64,000 bases of DNA from Siphonodentalium dalli (GCA_032622095.1 CP136069.1:39966194-40030193), one strand, 5' to 3'; counted from the first letter of the stretch, positions 1-12,080 are shown. A program made the numbers and translations. The notes: a model not told the origin generated them from the letters alone.

Positions 1-153
1 TTGCTTTGCGTTGAAACTGAATTACAGGCAACCCTACTAAGGTTTTAAGGCAGATGCGATGCATCTGTTATGTTATATCCTTTACTTTAGCACACCCAAT
101 GGGAAAGATTCTAATTATCAATTCAATGCAAGCCCTTTTGGTAGTTATTGTTC

Positions 154-366
154 TTAAAGGGATAATGTGCACTAAATCCGACCATTTGTGCGACATTTCC
201 TTTTATACTCATCAGAATATATGCAACAAATAATTGAATTTGAACCATGGATTAGTGCAAAATACACTCATGTGCTCTATGAACGATACAAACAACATGG
301 TAGTTATGATGAAAATGAGTTTATGACTCGATAAATGGCCGGCTTTAGTGAACAATACCCCTTTAA
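154..366. mobile_element. TTAA-flanked palindromic element (family B)
   Basis: TTAA at 154-157 and 363-366 flank inverted ends AGGGATAATGTGCACTAAAT and its partner near 340-362. A second copy is at 50748-51104. The TTAA target is typical of piggyBac-type transposition. Confidence 0.7.
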
Positions 367-544
367 TCGATCAAAGATGGTGGCTTAAACTGTGAAGCTG
401 AGGAAATTTGACTTCTATTTGTGATAATGAAGATTTTGGTGATAGGATTTGACAGGTTTGGCATTATCACAGAAACAGATAGAGTGGTGGGCAATATGGT
501 AGTTATTCCATTTGAATGTATTTGCAACAATCAGAATCTCTGTT

Positions 545-795
545 TTAAACCTTTGATGATTAGAGCTTCCTGAAATTTTGTGAAAACTCTGTGCCAATGC
601 ATTCTCTTATATATGCGAGTCTCCCATAGGGAGCCTTGCATATATAATAGAATACACTAACAATATTTACATGTAAGCCAGTGCATTCTCTTATACATGC
701 GAGGATCCCCATGGGAGGCTCGTATAAATAAGAGGATGCCCTGGCACATGATCTTTAATGCTGTACCAGCACAGCTCCCATCATGAAAGGGTTAA
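545..795. mobile_element. Two-hairpin TTAA element (A1 subtype)
   Basis: Right end is TCATGAAAGGGTTAA; the left end is degenerate. It has two palindromes built from AATGCATTCTCTTATATATG around CTCCCATAGGGAG. Non-coding. Confidence 0.85.
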
Positions 796-1524
796 GAAGG
801 GTTCAGATATATCCATTGGGATATATCTGATGATACGATTATGATCTTTTGTTCTAATTTTGAATGTTTCTATGTTATGTTATATGTTATATGTTAATAT
901 GTGTATATTTTATATAGAATTCAGCTAGACCAAGTTTCCACCATCAATACCAGCTTTGGATATCAACTGTACGTATGCTAGATGTTGGCAGTCTGAAGTT
1001 TTGTAAGGATTTATGTATCTTACTGAAAAAGGAATAAAGTAGTATATAGGTAACCTTTTCTCCAAGCTGGGTTACCATGATATCAAAGGACAATGAAATC
1101 CCATAATTCACACCCGAATTATAAGGTGAAATGTTCATATGGATGGTAGAGCGCAACAAAGTACCCCAAACCTCTTCTGCCGCATAATAAACCTTGAGGA
1201 TTGGCATTCATATACCCTGGAAATAATGTGTCTGACATTTGCAGAATGAGGTCCCCAGAGGGTGAATTTAGTAATGCTACCTAGAGCAATGGGCTAGCAT
1301 CACCAAATTCACCCTCTGTGGACCTCATTCTGCTTAGGCCTCATTGTCTTGGAAGTAACTATAGTCTCAAATTAACTGTGTATTTAGTTACTTTTTCTCT
1401 TCTGTTCAGTTTCTATATCCCCTAATTTTAAATTAATTGAGGTGACTAATGGGTGAACATCACCAACTTCAACTGGGGAACTTCAAACTGATCCTAGGTT
1501 TCCCATAGCAGTTGAGACCTAAGC

Positions 1525-2395
1525 CAGGGTTCCCGCGGGGTCTTGGATTCAAGGAACGGCCTTGAATTTGACAAGGTGTGGTTCAAGGCCTTGAAATCCT
1601 GGAATATGGGCAATGGGCCTTGAAAAGCCTTGAATATTCATGATACAACAACACGCCGATGATCCGTAATTAATCACCTCTTACATTTCCGGGTTTACGG
1701 TAAATGACCACATTGGAGCAAGATATAAATAGCGCAGTTATATTATAATAGAGCAGCGATGTATCGAGCATTCTCATTGGATAGTTGCAGTGACGTTGGC
1801 CAATCGCAAAGCGCGACGTATTATCGCATGTGACTGTCGTGTCAGTCTGCTAAAATGTTGTGTGTGTACTGTTTTTCGATGATTGTTTTCGATAATTACC
1901 AATAAAAAATGGGGAAATGCACATTCCAAGATTGTTGGTTAACTTCAGAAAGTTACAAAGACTGGTTAATGATCGTTCTGGGCGACAGGTATTCTGTAAA
2001 ATGCAAACTTTGCCTGAAAACATTTAGCGTGGCGAACATGGGAAAAGCCGCGTTGGATTCCCATGTGAATTTAATCTGACAAACATCTTAAAGTTTAGAA
2101 GGACAAAAAAAAGACGCTACCATTTCCATTCGTAGTCGGACCTAAAAATGATTATCTGCATTGAATTGTGTGAGTATAATAATCTGGGAAAAGTACCAGG
2201 TATTATAGTACCCAACCTGAGTAATGTTAATAATTACTAACATGGCAATGTGTGATAGAATACTGATTAATTTATTTTAAGGCCTTGAAAATCCTTGAAT
2301 TTGGGTATCAAAGGGCCTTGAAATAGCTGAAAAAATGTCGCAAAACGGCCTTGAATAGCCTTAAATTTGATCAGTCCTTGCTTGCAGGAACCCTG
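1525..2395. mobile_element. hAT-like element with 5-bp target duplication, nested
   Basis: It begins CAGGGTTCCCGCGGGG and ends with the inverse of CAGGGTTCCTGC. TAAGC is duplicated on each side (1520-1524, 2396-2400). Subterminal CCTTGAA words recur at both ends. It interrupts a 'GAATGAGG' family element (1214-2475). Confidence 0.8.
1909..2079 (+). pseudogene. hAT-type transposase N-terminal remnant (BED-like zinc finger)
   Basis: Fifty-six codons start MGKCTFQDCWLTSESYKDWL and include VKCKLCLKTFSVANMGKAAL then DSH before TGA. The W-L, C-x2-C, S-NMG-AL-SH arrangement is that of BED-like fingers at the start of hAT-family transposases or related proteins. The final His pair and the catalytic part are missing, so it is a decayed fragment inside the element 1525-2395. 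Confidence 0.65.
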
Positions 2396-2479
2396 TAAGC
2401 AGAATGAGGTTCCCAGAGGGTGAATTTGGTGATGCTAACCCACTGTGAGGGGGTTGTATCACTAAATTCAAGGGTTGAC

Positions 2480-3310
2480 CAGTTATAATAACAGCCACAA
2501 GCAAACGTACACTGTTTATTTTGGCTTTTCAAACCTTCAACGACCTGATCCTCATTTCCAGGGTTGATCACATTTTTTTTTTCAAGACTGATTATAAATA
2601 TTCTGTCAAGGGCATTATCCTAAAAAAAATTGAAGTGAACTACTCGATTGAGTTTGTCAGCACAATATGACTGATGGATGTTTCCCTGGTCTAAGCAGAT
2701 GTCAATAAAGGGGATGACATATTAGTATACCATATTTTTTGTTTTCAACAAATCTGCCAGTGTATTTTACATCAAAGTTTCATTGTTTTTAGCGAAAGAA
2801 GGGAGGGGGAATTGAGGTGATAAACAGGTCAACTTCAGTCAATTGGGGATATCATGGCTGTCAGATACAACATCTGTTATAAATTTGACACAAAAAATAA
2901 GTACAAAACATTGTTCTCATAGTTGGATACTCCCAAGTATTTAGGGTGAAAATAGTTGTTTTTGTTTGTTTTGTTTTTTGTGTCATGTCAATTTGCTAAT
3001 TTTCAATTTGTAATTGCTGTTGGATAATCTATCCCCATCTAGTCACATCCCTGAGGAAAAACACTACCAATATCTGGCTCTACCAATGTCACTGGCTGGT
3101 AATGACGGAGGAAACTTGTCATACATAAAAGTTATATGTCAGTTGTTGTGAATCTTTGTTACTTAAAGGGACCAGTTGTGAGAGAGTGGGTTGTATTTCA
3201 CATACCTGTTTCCAGTACCCTGCAGTAGCATGACCGACTGCTACCAAAAACCCAGAATCTAATTCTATTTTATTGATTTTTCCAGGAGCATGTGACATAA
3301 CTTCTTGTCA
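2480..3310. other. No gene seen
   Basis: A/T-rich sequence with short homopolymer runs. I see no exon, tRNA or clear repeat boundary. Confidence 0.5.
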
Positions 3311-3311
3311 C

Positions 3312-3445
3312 CAAGCCCGGAAATAGTGTGTCTGACATTTGCAGAATGAGGTTCCCAGAGGGTGAAATTAGTGGTGGGGTAGCATCAACAAATTCACCTC
3401 TGGGAACCTCATTCTGTAAATGTCAGACACATTATTTCCAGACAC
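3312..3445. mobile_element. 'GAATGAGG' family, single hairpin
   Basis: The pair TGTCTGACATTTGCAGAATG (3331-) and its inverse (to 3443) enclose the GGGTGAA stem. Confidence 0.8.
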
Positions 3446-3755
3446 ATGAATTCCTACAGAGTAAATATAGGCTTCATAAAATTGATTATCTGTTTCTCGG
3501 ACAATTTTGTTTTCACACTGGGCAAGCAGGCAAGTAATGATATTTAACTTTTACCTACAAAATTACCGGACAGGCAGCTTGTTATTCCAACTTTTTCCGA
3601 CCAAAATATCCCGGCAGGTTTTTATACATGTATGTTACTCCCAACTAGCTAATTATCAGAAAATATTGTTGGGTGGGAAAAATTATTTTTCATGATTAAA
3701 AGTGTTAATGCGATTTTAATGTAACAGTCTTTTGTACAATCCAAGTTCATACAGT

Positions 3756-4016
3756 TTAACCCTTCCATGACTGGATCTTCCTGAAGTTTTGTGAAAATCC
3801 TGTGCCAATGCATTCTCTTATATATGTGTCTCCCACAGGGAGCCTCGCATGTATAAGAGAATACATCGGCTTAACAATATTTACCTTCACCTTGTAAGCC
3901 AGTGCATTCTCTTATATATGCGAGGCTCCTTATGGGAGACTTGCATATATAGGAGAATGCACTGGCACAGGATCTGCAATGCTGCACCAGTGCAGATCCC
4001 ATCATGAAAGGGTTAA
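3756..4016. mobile_element. Two-hairpin TTAA element (A1)
   Basis: TTAA at both edges (3756, 4013). Ends are CCCTTCCATGACTGGA and TCATGAAAGGG. Two CTCCCA-type hairpins. Confidence 0.9.
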
Positions 4017-4215
4017 GCAAACCAAAAAGAAAACTTCAATATTATCAGTCAGAAATAACAAAGGGAAATATCAAGTTGAATTGTTTCCAGCTAAATTGAT
4101 AGTCAGTAGCCCATTGTCACCGAGCGACAGGATGATATTTTTTATTTTTGGTGGACCATAAACAGTAGGCAGAGTCTGAGAAACAGGATATTAATTTTGA
4201 AGGCCCATTTCTTGT

Positions 4216-4575
4216 TGTTTTTGTTACGGATAGCCTTTCGCGGTGGGTATTGCTGTTAAAATAGTCACAAGCAAGTTAAAACTGCCATAAACAGAAAGAA
4301 TATTAAAATGTAGGCAGACTTTGTTCTGATACCAATCATAATAATAGCGTAATAGTAATATTGTAAAGTTTGTACACTAATTTTACGAACCTGGCTTTTC
4401 TTTTCTTTACACAACACATCATACAAAAATGACAATAACATACTATTTACGCAATACTTTAACTGATTGGTATAAGATAAGATATGTCTATATTTTAATA
4501 TTCTTTCTGTTTATGGCAGTTTTGATGGCTGTGACTATTTTAACAGCATACCCACCTTGAAGGCCATCCATGCCT
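4216..4575. mobile_element. Palindromic element with ~70-bp inverted ends
   Basis: 4237-4310 (GTGGGTATTGCTGTTAAAAT ... ATAAACAGAAAGAATATT) is matched by its inverse at 4490-4557. Non-coding centre; target duplication unclear. Confidence 0.7.
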
Positions 4576-4689
4576 TTAAATATAGAGCCCAGTTAGACCC
4601 TAGAGAAATCATAATGTCTGTACAAAAATAAATAAACTGAAAAATTTAAATGGCGACTGCCCAATCCAAAATATTTGGGCATGTACGTT

Positions 4690-5095
4690 AGTTGAACTAA
4701 GTTGGTCGTTATCCCATGGTTTTTGGTACTAAGTTACCCACGTTCGTAAAACTCATAATTTGTTACCCACATTTGCTTAAACTTGTATTTTGTTAAACAG
4801 ATTTGGCAAATATCATCTAGTTGGTGTGGTGTCTGGATGGCATCTTGTTCAATCAATTTGAAACAATGATTGACAAATAATTTACAGATATTTATTGAAT
4901 TTTAACGACTGATGCAGGTGAATGGCACTGTTATTCAACTTGATAGAACTAACCGTCAACAAATGTCACAACATTCAGACCGCACCTACTAGATTTGCTT
5001 AACCTGGGTAAGAAAGTACCAGTTTTACGAACCTGGGTCACTTAGTAACCAAAACCATGGAATAACTATCTATTCATCGTTAGTTGAAAGACAGG
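4690..5095. mobile_element. Palindromic element, inverted ends around CCATGGTTTTTGGTACTAAG
   Basis: The left arm 4705-4755 and right arm 5020-5072 are inverse copies (ATCCCATGG...ACGTTCGTAAAACT). Non-coding. Confidence 0.65.
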
Positions 5096-5284
5096 TATTT
5101 TAATTTTTGTCTAATAATCAATATATATTGTAAAATTAGACTATACAGCAATAATTAGAACTATACAATTTACCTGATAAACATCCAATTTACCTGATAA
5201 ACCAAAAGATGTGTATTCCATTCCTTCCATTTTGAAAAATGTAAACACACAATAAATTTTGTTCAGGGGTCAAGTATACTCATC

Positions 5285-5465
5285 TTGCTGTTTTAGACCA
5301 ATTGATTGGCTGTATGTTCTACATGACCATTCTGATTGGATGTGATTTGTATGAGCCATTTGATTGGCTGTGTATTATGTTTGGGCCATTTTGATTCGCC
5401 TTGTTATGTATGAGCCATTTGATTGGCTCTATGTTCTATCTGGTCCATTTGATTGGCTGTGCCTC
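5285..5465. repeat. Degenerate tandem repeat with ATTGGCTGT units
   Basis: Four to five units of roughly 40-50 bp share CCATTTGATTGGCTGT. Each carries an inverted CCAAT word, but no promoter context is visible. Confidence 0.6.
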
Positions 5466-5673
5466 AAAGAGGATTATCTTTGTATTTTTGTATAATTAAT
5501 TATATTTTTAGAATCTCTATATGTTTGTATATATTTTGTTGATTTGATTAAGAACATGTTGGTACCGGTAATTTAAAAATAATATCTGTAATCCCCCTGC
5601 ATCTCCAGTATTCACTGAATTGATTGGCCAAGAACCACTGACGAATAAGAGATCTGTTTTAGGATCACTTTCT

Positions 5674-5753
5674 TTAACACGTTAAGTGCCGGCTCCCATT
5701 CAATTACATGCAAAAAGTACGAGATAACTCATAGTTGGCACTCAACGTGTTAA
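5674..5753. mobile_element. 80-bp TTAA mini-element
   Basis: TTAACACGTTAAGTGCC faces GGCACTCAACGTGTTAA; TTAA lies at each edge. Too small to code. Confidence 0.7.
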
Positions 5754-6193
5754 AAGGCCTATGTTAATCTTAAAATTCCTATTCAGATTCCTTTTCTCTC
5801 TGTTAATGTGATTCCCACATTAAAAACCATTGGTCATGACGACTACTATGCACAATTTCATTGGTTAATGATGTAATAACTCTTTTCAAGGCAGAATCCA
5901 GTGTCTTTAAAAAGCTGATGAAAATTACATATACAACTTCATAATTTGTTATATTGCACGATCGGAGGTTAATCATGTTGACAATTTTCCCATGAATACC
6001 GAAACAGCAAATTTTATGATGCAGAATACAGATGGTATATAATAATAATAAATTCATATATGAATGTGATAAAAATTACTCATTTATGAAATACTGTTGC
6101 TTTATAGTATAAGTATCAATGAAGAAAGATGTGGATAGCACCATGTCAGAGAGAAGCAATTTAAGGCAGGCATGGTTATAAAGCAGTTCAACC

Positions 6194-6656
6194 TTAAAGA
6201 TACTCAATCCGATCAGGCGGTCCCCATACCATCAAGATACAACAACAACATTTCTTCAAAATACGCTTTAGTTATCAGAATTGATTTATTGCAGCAAAAT
6301 AATGCTAACCACTGTCAGCTATGGTATCAACTTTACCAAAACTTGTTATTTATCAACATTTTGTTCAACAAAATATGGCCGTATTGTCACTAAAGTATCA
6401 TGAAATTTGACCATATTACAACTTGACTTTAGTGTTATCCATCTTCATCCGCAATTTGTCCGAGACCCTCCTCTCGACCACGTGTTTCTGGGCCACATAT
6501 TATTACACATCTCAAGAAATAACAAACTTCAAAAATTGATATCTGATCACTCGGAGCTTTGATGGGTGGGTTCCTCGACTCAAATCAAATATTTTTTACC
6601 CACTAGGCCAAATAAATAGTAATTTAGGAGCGTTTGATCGGATTGAGTACCTTTAA
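6194..6656. mobile_element. TTAA element with AGATACTCAATCCGAT ends
   Basis: Ends are TTAAAGATACTCAATCCGAT and ATCGGATTGAGTACCTTTAA. Its right TTAA (6653-6656) is also the left TTAA of the next element. The related copy at 9055-9904 is longer. Confidence 0.75.
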
Positions 6657-6913
6657 CCCTTCCATGATTGAAGCTACCTGAAATTTTTCGAAACTTCGAA
6701 CCAATGCATTCTCTTATATATGCGAGTCTCCCATAGGGAGCCTTGCATATATAAGAGAATACATTAGCCTAGCAATATTTACCTTGACCTTATAAGCCAG
6801 TGCATTCTCTTACATATGTGAGCTCCCTATTGGAGATTTGCATATATAAGAGAATGCACTGGCACATGATCTTTAATGCTGCACCAGTGCAGCTCCCATC
6901 ATGAAAGGATTAA
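6653..6913. mobile_element. Two-hairpin TTAA element (A1)
   Basis: TTAA at 6653 and 6910. Both CTCCCA-type hairpins are present, the second slightly decayed. Confidence 0.88.
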
Positions 6914-6915
6914 AT

Positions 6916-7125
6916 GTCCCCCCCCCCCCCCCCCCAACAATTGAGTGGACCAGTTTCCAACTGAGGTTGATTTCAATCTAAAATTTAAGTACAACATACA
7001 TACAAGCTGATATCACAACTCAAGATTATCGGATCTCAACGAAATATGGTAAAGATGTTGGCCATCACTTGATTTTTGTTATATGTCACACGAGGCAGTA
7101 TGCCCTATGGGGGGGGGGGGGGGAT
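6916..7125. repeat. Poly-C and poly-G tracts
   Basis: About 19 C at 6917-6935 and about 14 G near 7110-7123, separated by about 175 bp of ordinary sequence. Inverse homopolymers could pair or form quadruplexes; lengths may be assembly-sensitive. Confidence 0.8.
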
Positions 7126-7429
7126 GCCTCATGTGACAGCCAGCTCTTGTCCAGAAATATAAATTTTTTGTCTCCATCCTCATGGAATATCTAAACCATG
7201 ATCAATGACATAGGACATAGATATTGAACACAAGGACAGCTTTAAAAAAGGGACCCGTTGCTGTGGTGGAGAATGGTCATGGCCAAGTGATATTTATACT
7301 TTGGGTATGCACACACCAGGCAATATGCCACATGCATGCATTCACCAGGCAACAGCCCAGCTTTTGTTATAACATACTCATATTCCAGTATATATCAATC
7401 TCATATTAATTTGCATTTGTTATCTGCCA

Positions 7430-7770
7430 CAGGGACCAGCCTAGCGGGCGAAATAGTCGCCCTGTGTGGCCGCAAGTCGCCCTGAAATGACGTCAGGGAG
7501 AAGTGGATGTATTAAATTTTTATTCTCACTGAAGAATTGGTGACTGGATGATCTACTGCTCAGCATAACACTTCCAGTTTATCCTCACCCATATAGAAAA
7601 TCTATTGTGGACAATAATAACAGCTAAAACAATAAGTTCTAATCAATAGTTACTAGCGACAAATAGTCGTACTAACGCTCCACTTCTACCTGGTAAGCCC
7701 CCACTTCTCCTTATTTTTCCAAGAGGGAGAAGTCACTGCTCCCTATATTTTGACCCTAGGCTGGTCCCTG
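7430..7770. mobile_element. hAT-like MITE with 8-bp target duplication
   Basis: Perfect inverted ends CAGGGACCAGCCTAG. ATCTGCCA is duplicated at 7422-7429 and 7771-7778. No coding sequence. Relative of 59213-59661. Confidence 0.9.
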
Positions 7771-8069
7771 ATCTGCCATGCTGTGAAATTATAAAGCTAG
7801 ACTCATGAACGATGTAAAAACGTTATTGAAAGATAGATTTTGTTCTTCTTTGCAAAGAAAGGTAATTAAATCAATGACAATGATGTCATGATGTGTGCCC
7901 GGCCATTGGCGTTATGGTAATTTTCCATTGGAAAAATAACAGGAATGTCATGTAAACACATACGACTATTATCATTAAAAATCCTGGAACCTCATACAAT
8001 GTCTCAGACGTTGATACAATAGTTCTCATCTTCTCTGGAAAGTATCTATTATGAAATTACAGTTTTTTA

Positions 8070-8375
8070 GTTGCCCAATGGGTGCACATCACCATAGTCA
8101 CCATCTGGGAACTTAAATCTGTCTAGGTCTCTCAAAGTAGATGAGGCCCCCAGAGGATTAATTTGGTGATGCTAGCCTGCTGTGATAAATTCACCCTCTG
8201 GGGACATCACTTCAACTGGGGAACTTCAATCTGGTCCTAGGTATCCCATAGCAGTTGAGGCCTAAGCAGAATGAGGTTCGCAGGGGTGAATTTGGTGATT
8301 CTAGCCCACCATGCGGGGGTGTCACCATCTGGGGAACCTCTGAGATTCTGCAAATGGTGACACACTATTTCTGGT
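8070..8375. mobile_element. 'GAATGAGG' family element, decayed
   Basis: Contains the family's middle segment (GCCCAATGGGTGCACATCACC) and several partial AGAGG-GTGAATTTGGTGAT arms. Confidence 0.7.
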
Positions 8376-8428
8376 TTTGACCAGTGTTTTGACTATGTAT
8401 AATACGTTTACAGTCCTGAAAAATCTCT

Positions 8429-8829
8429 TTAACCCTTTACCAAACAGAAGGGCCCTGTGCCAATGCATTCTCTTATATATGCGAGTCGACCATAGGTCGC
8501 CTCGCATATATAAGAGAATGCATTGGCTTAACACATTACAAATTATAAAATTGTTAAATAATGTAAGAAAAAATGGTAAAAAGTGTTAAAAAAGATTATT
8601 TTTTTAGGCCAATGCATTCTCTGATATATGCGAGGCGACCTATGGTCGACTCGCATATATAAGAGAATGCATTGGCACAGGGCATAACTGTAACTATCAC
8701 AATGTGGTCAAGGAGCCGGTTCCAATGATATCCATATGTGTATGGTTCTATTGAGACAGACCGAAGATATTTTAGGCTGTTGAAGCTTTATTTGGCCGGT
8801 TTTGGCCGGTTTGTTGGGTAAAGGGTTAA
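8429..8829. mobile_element. Two-hairpin TTAA element (A2 subtype)
   Basis: TTAA edges; outer ends CCCTTTACCAAACAGAAGGG and GGCCGGTTTGTTGGGTAAAG. Two hairpins of the CGACCATAGGTCG type. Confidence 0.92.
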
Positions 8830-10135
8830 AGGCAGAATCTAATCTCAATGAAAAGCCGATAACAATTACAAACACTGTTTCATGGTTGGTTATATTTAAA
8901 TTGCGAGATCAGAGTTCAATAACATTTTGACAATTTTCCCACAATACCGAAACACAACAAATTTTATAATACAGAATACAGGCAACATATTAATAATTCA
9001 TTAAACTCATCGCAATCATGTAAACATCATCTTCGAGCTTTTATCAGTTGATATTTAAAGATGCATAATCCGATTTAACACTCCAAATTACTATTTCCTT
9101 GGATTCGAGTGTAAAAAATATTTTATTTGAGTCGAGGAACCCACCCCATCAAAGCTCAAGAGTGATCAGATATCGATGTTTGAAATATATTATTTTTTAC
9201 CACCGATAATTTTAAGTGGCCAAGTAAACAGTCGACGAGAAGACGGTCTCGGACCAAATTGCGGATGAAGATGGATAAATAGACAACACAACGCGCATCT
9301 TAATCGAGAATCTTTTATCGAATGAGTTGCGGATGGCGAAATATAACTTTGCGCCGTCCGCAACGAGTTCGATAAAAGATTCGAGATTATGATGCAAGTT
9401 GTGTTCTGTATTTATTCTACACCGTTCAGTCAGATAAGTTCAATCCATGAATGTCACCTCCATTGTCACTATAGCTACCTTTATTGTGATTTAAGTATGA
9501 CAAATAACCAGTAATTATGGGGGGGATCACTGGAAGCGGATGATCGACGTATAATGTACGTCATCTTTCTTGGCATCAACGTCAACAAGAATAGTTCCGG
9601 CTTGTATTCCACCAGAGGTATACACTAATATGTATTCACTGGCTGGGATTCCGTTGAATACATGTGCCTCACGTCAATGGGTGTGGAATAACTCTTAAAA
9701 TCAAGTGGCTTTTTTTGTGTCAGATATTTGACAAACCGGCAAAATTTCATTGAAAAAAATTGATAAATAACTATAGTTGACTGTGGTTAGCATTATTTTT
9801 GGGCAATTACTCGATTCTGATAAATGAAGCGGCATTTCAAAAAAAAAAATTGTTGTTGGAATCTGATGATATGGGGACCATCAAATCGGATTGAGTACCT
9901 TTAATAAATAAATATTATTTATTACTGATAATTCTTTCGCATCTTGTTTTTGTAACTACTACTAAATACTACGATTCTCACAAAATTTTACTACGCCAGA
10001 CATGCACTCCATATTTGGAAACAATTTATTTTGTCATCTTGGGGGAAAGCCGCATCGTCCTAGATCTAGAGACGTAAATCTGATACGATTTCTGTCGGCT
10101 TTTCAAATAGACCGAGTCCTGAACTGTTCAAGTTT
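8830..10135. repeat. Dispersed repeat split by a TTAA element
   Basis: 8840-9050 resembles 18905-19215 (AATACCGAAACACAAC..., GAATACAGGC) and 9945-10130 resembles 19230-19445 (AATACTACGATTCTCACA..., GCACTCCATATTT). The 9055-9904 element separates the halves. Confidence 0.65.
9055..9904. mobile_element. TTAA element, longer copy of the 6194 family
   Basis: TTAA at 9055-9058 and 9901-9904; ends AGATGCATAATCCGAT and ATCGGATTGAGTACCT. The interior holds a palindrome (9303-9395, around CGAATGAGTTGCGGA) and a segment inverse to 6535-6610. Confidence 0.7.
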
Positions 10136-10291
10136 CATAATTATTATGTGATGACATTTGTGATGAGAGATGATTCAGGTTTGTGTTATGTGTCTTAGAG
10201 AATGTTATTTTCTAGAAATCAGGAGATTGAATAAAGTTTTTATGCAAAATAAAAATGTATTCCTTATATGTCCTATTACTCCGCTTATCAA

Positions 10292-10700
10292 ACCTGAGTT
10301 TATTGTACCTGTCATTTGTAGAATGAGGTCCCCAGAGGGTGAATTTAATAACACTATCCCACATAGTGGGCTAGCATCACAAAATTCACCCTCTGGGGAC
10401 CTCATACTGCTTAGGCCTCATCCACTTGGGGAAAGTTTCTTTATTGTCAAATTTCTATAGAAACTTCTTCACATTCTATTTCTTGTTTAATTTAGTTTCT
10501 CTATATCCCCAGATTGACAGACGACACATTGCATAATTGAGGTCCCAATGGGTGTACATCACAATATTCACCATTTGGGAACTTCCATCTGAGTCTATGT
10601 CTCCCATAGCAGATGAGGCCTAAGCAGAATGAGGTTCCCAGTGAACTATGTGGAATAGCATCACTACGCTCACCCTCTGGGGACCTCATTCTGCAATAGG
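10292..10700. mobile_element. 'GAATGAGG' family, two hairpins
   Basis: Hairpins at 10320-10410 and 10625-10697, middle segment between. Outer end CAAACCTGAGTTTATTGTAC marks a subtype shared with 52646 and 55051. Confidence 0.85.
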
Positions 10701-10952
10701 GTCCTGCAATTGGATTCAATGTGATTCAGAATCTGATTCAATTCAAAATCGGTTTTCATATATCATTTATCTACATAAAGGACCACAGATTTGACTACAT
10801 TGTCTTATTTTGAAACCACACAACAGTAAAGTATTGTCACTTTATTAAGCAAGGACAGTTCTAGTGGATAATCATCATTGTTTGGATAAGCAAGCCTGTG
10901 TGACTTTAGATAAATTGTTATCCATACAGGCAAGTAACTGCTCATAATCAGT

Positions 10953-11213
10953 TTAACCCTTTCATGACTGGCGCTTCCTGAAATTTTGCGAAAACCCTGT
11001 GTCAATGCATTCTCTTATATATGAGTCGCCCATAGGGCGCCTCGCATATATAAGACAATGCATTGGCCTAACAATATTTACCTTGATCTTGTAAGCCAGT
11101 GCATTCTCTTATATATGTGAGGCTCCCTATGGGAGACTTGGATATCTAAGAGAATGTACTGGGACAGGATCTTTTATACGGCACCCACGCAGCTCCCGTC
11201 ATGAAAGGGTTAA
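10953..11213. mobile_element. Two-hairpin TTAA element (A1)
   Basis: TTAA edges. Ends CCCTTTCATGACTGG and GTCATGAAAGGG. Two hairpins, one with CGCCCATAGGGCG, another paired variant of the loop-side stem. Confidence 0.9.
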
Positions 11214-11219
11214 CAAATT

Positions 11220-12080
11220 AAGGGTTTGAAGGAGATAATCAGATAGGTGAATTTTGTCTATAGTCTCAAACTTTTTGGCCAGAAAGTTTGGCCAAATGTT
11301 ATTTTCTTTGGCCACCGATAGCCCCGTCTTATGGTCTGGAAAACTTTCATTGAGGATAGGATCAACACCAGGAAATTTTCTGTGCTACTACACAAGCAAG
11401 AAACTTCACTTAGTGCGGGTGTAAGCTATGTGTTAGAAGAGATACAGATTATCATAAGCATTGAGCGAAGCCAATATCCAACACAGTATAACACTGACGT
11501 GGACAAAGGAAATTTAATGGCAGGAATAATGTTGTTTGACTTGCTATTAACATTTTAATACATGTATATAAACATTTGAATACATATTAACATTTGAATA
11601 CATATAACACATACACAATTAACATACTGGCGCTGAGGTTTACCAAATTTTTTGCTGTGGTTAAGGAGTCGATTATTTAGGGCATTAATGTACCACCATT
11701 ATACCCATGATGCATAAATGTTGATAGCACATATGAATACATAATGAGCTGGTTAAAGTGACTGAAGTCACTAGTGAAATTATCGTATATAATCACTCGA
11801 GAAATCAAGGTAAATCACACATAGGAATGTAATAAAATTTTATAATTTATATAAAATAGCATATTATTTATACCCTATGTTCTCTGATCCCATCTATATT
11901 AATATTTTGTGCAAATAAGGCTCAATGAATTAGATACACAATAAAGGTAAATGATTTCATCAATCATCAGGTGACAAACAAAAGTAACTATCTTGTCATC
12001 GTGATAAATAAAGCCAGTAGCTATTAGCACTCTTATTGAACGATGCCATATTGGCACAAAACTATTTGGAGGTCTGAGTT
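11220..12080. other. No gene seen
   Basis: A/T-rich. 11637-11700 holds one decayed arm of the TA-flanked palindrome family (GCTGTGGTTAAGGAGTCGAT). A 75-codon open frame at 11331 has no recognisable features or splice context. Confidence 0.5.

Larger units (their letters stand above)
1214..2475. mobile_element. 'GAATGAGG' hairpin family element, interrupted
   Basis: Hairpin one is at 1240-1335 (GAATGAGGTCCCCAGAGGG and inverse). The middle segment runs to about 1520 and the second hairpin starts at 2396. The gap is the hAT-like element. No coding potential. Confidence 0.75.

Noticed and set aside
8322-8589. Frames containing [20 protein letters not shown]
   Set aside because: Same peptide appears at every A2 hairpin on both strands; palindrome artefact.
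10170-10460. 96-codon frame with [10 protein letters not shown]
   Set aside because: SPEGEF frames recur wherever a 'GAATGAGG' hairpin occurs; transposon DNA, not a gene.
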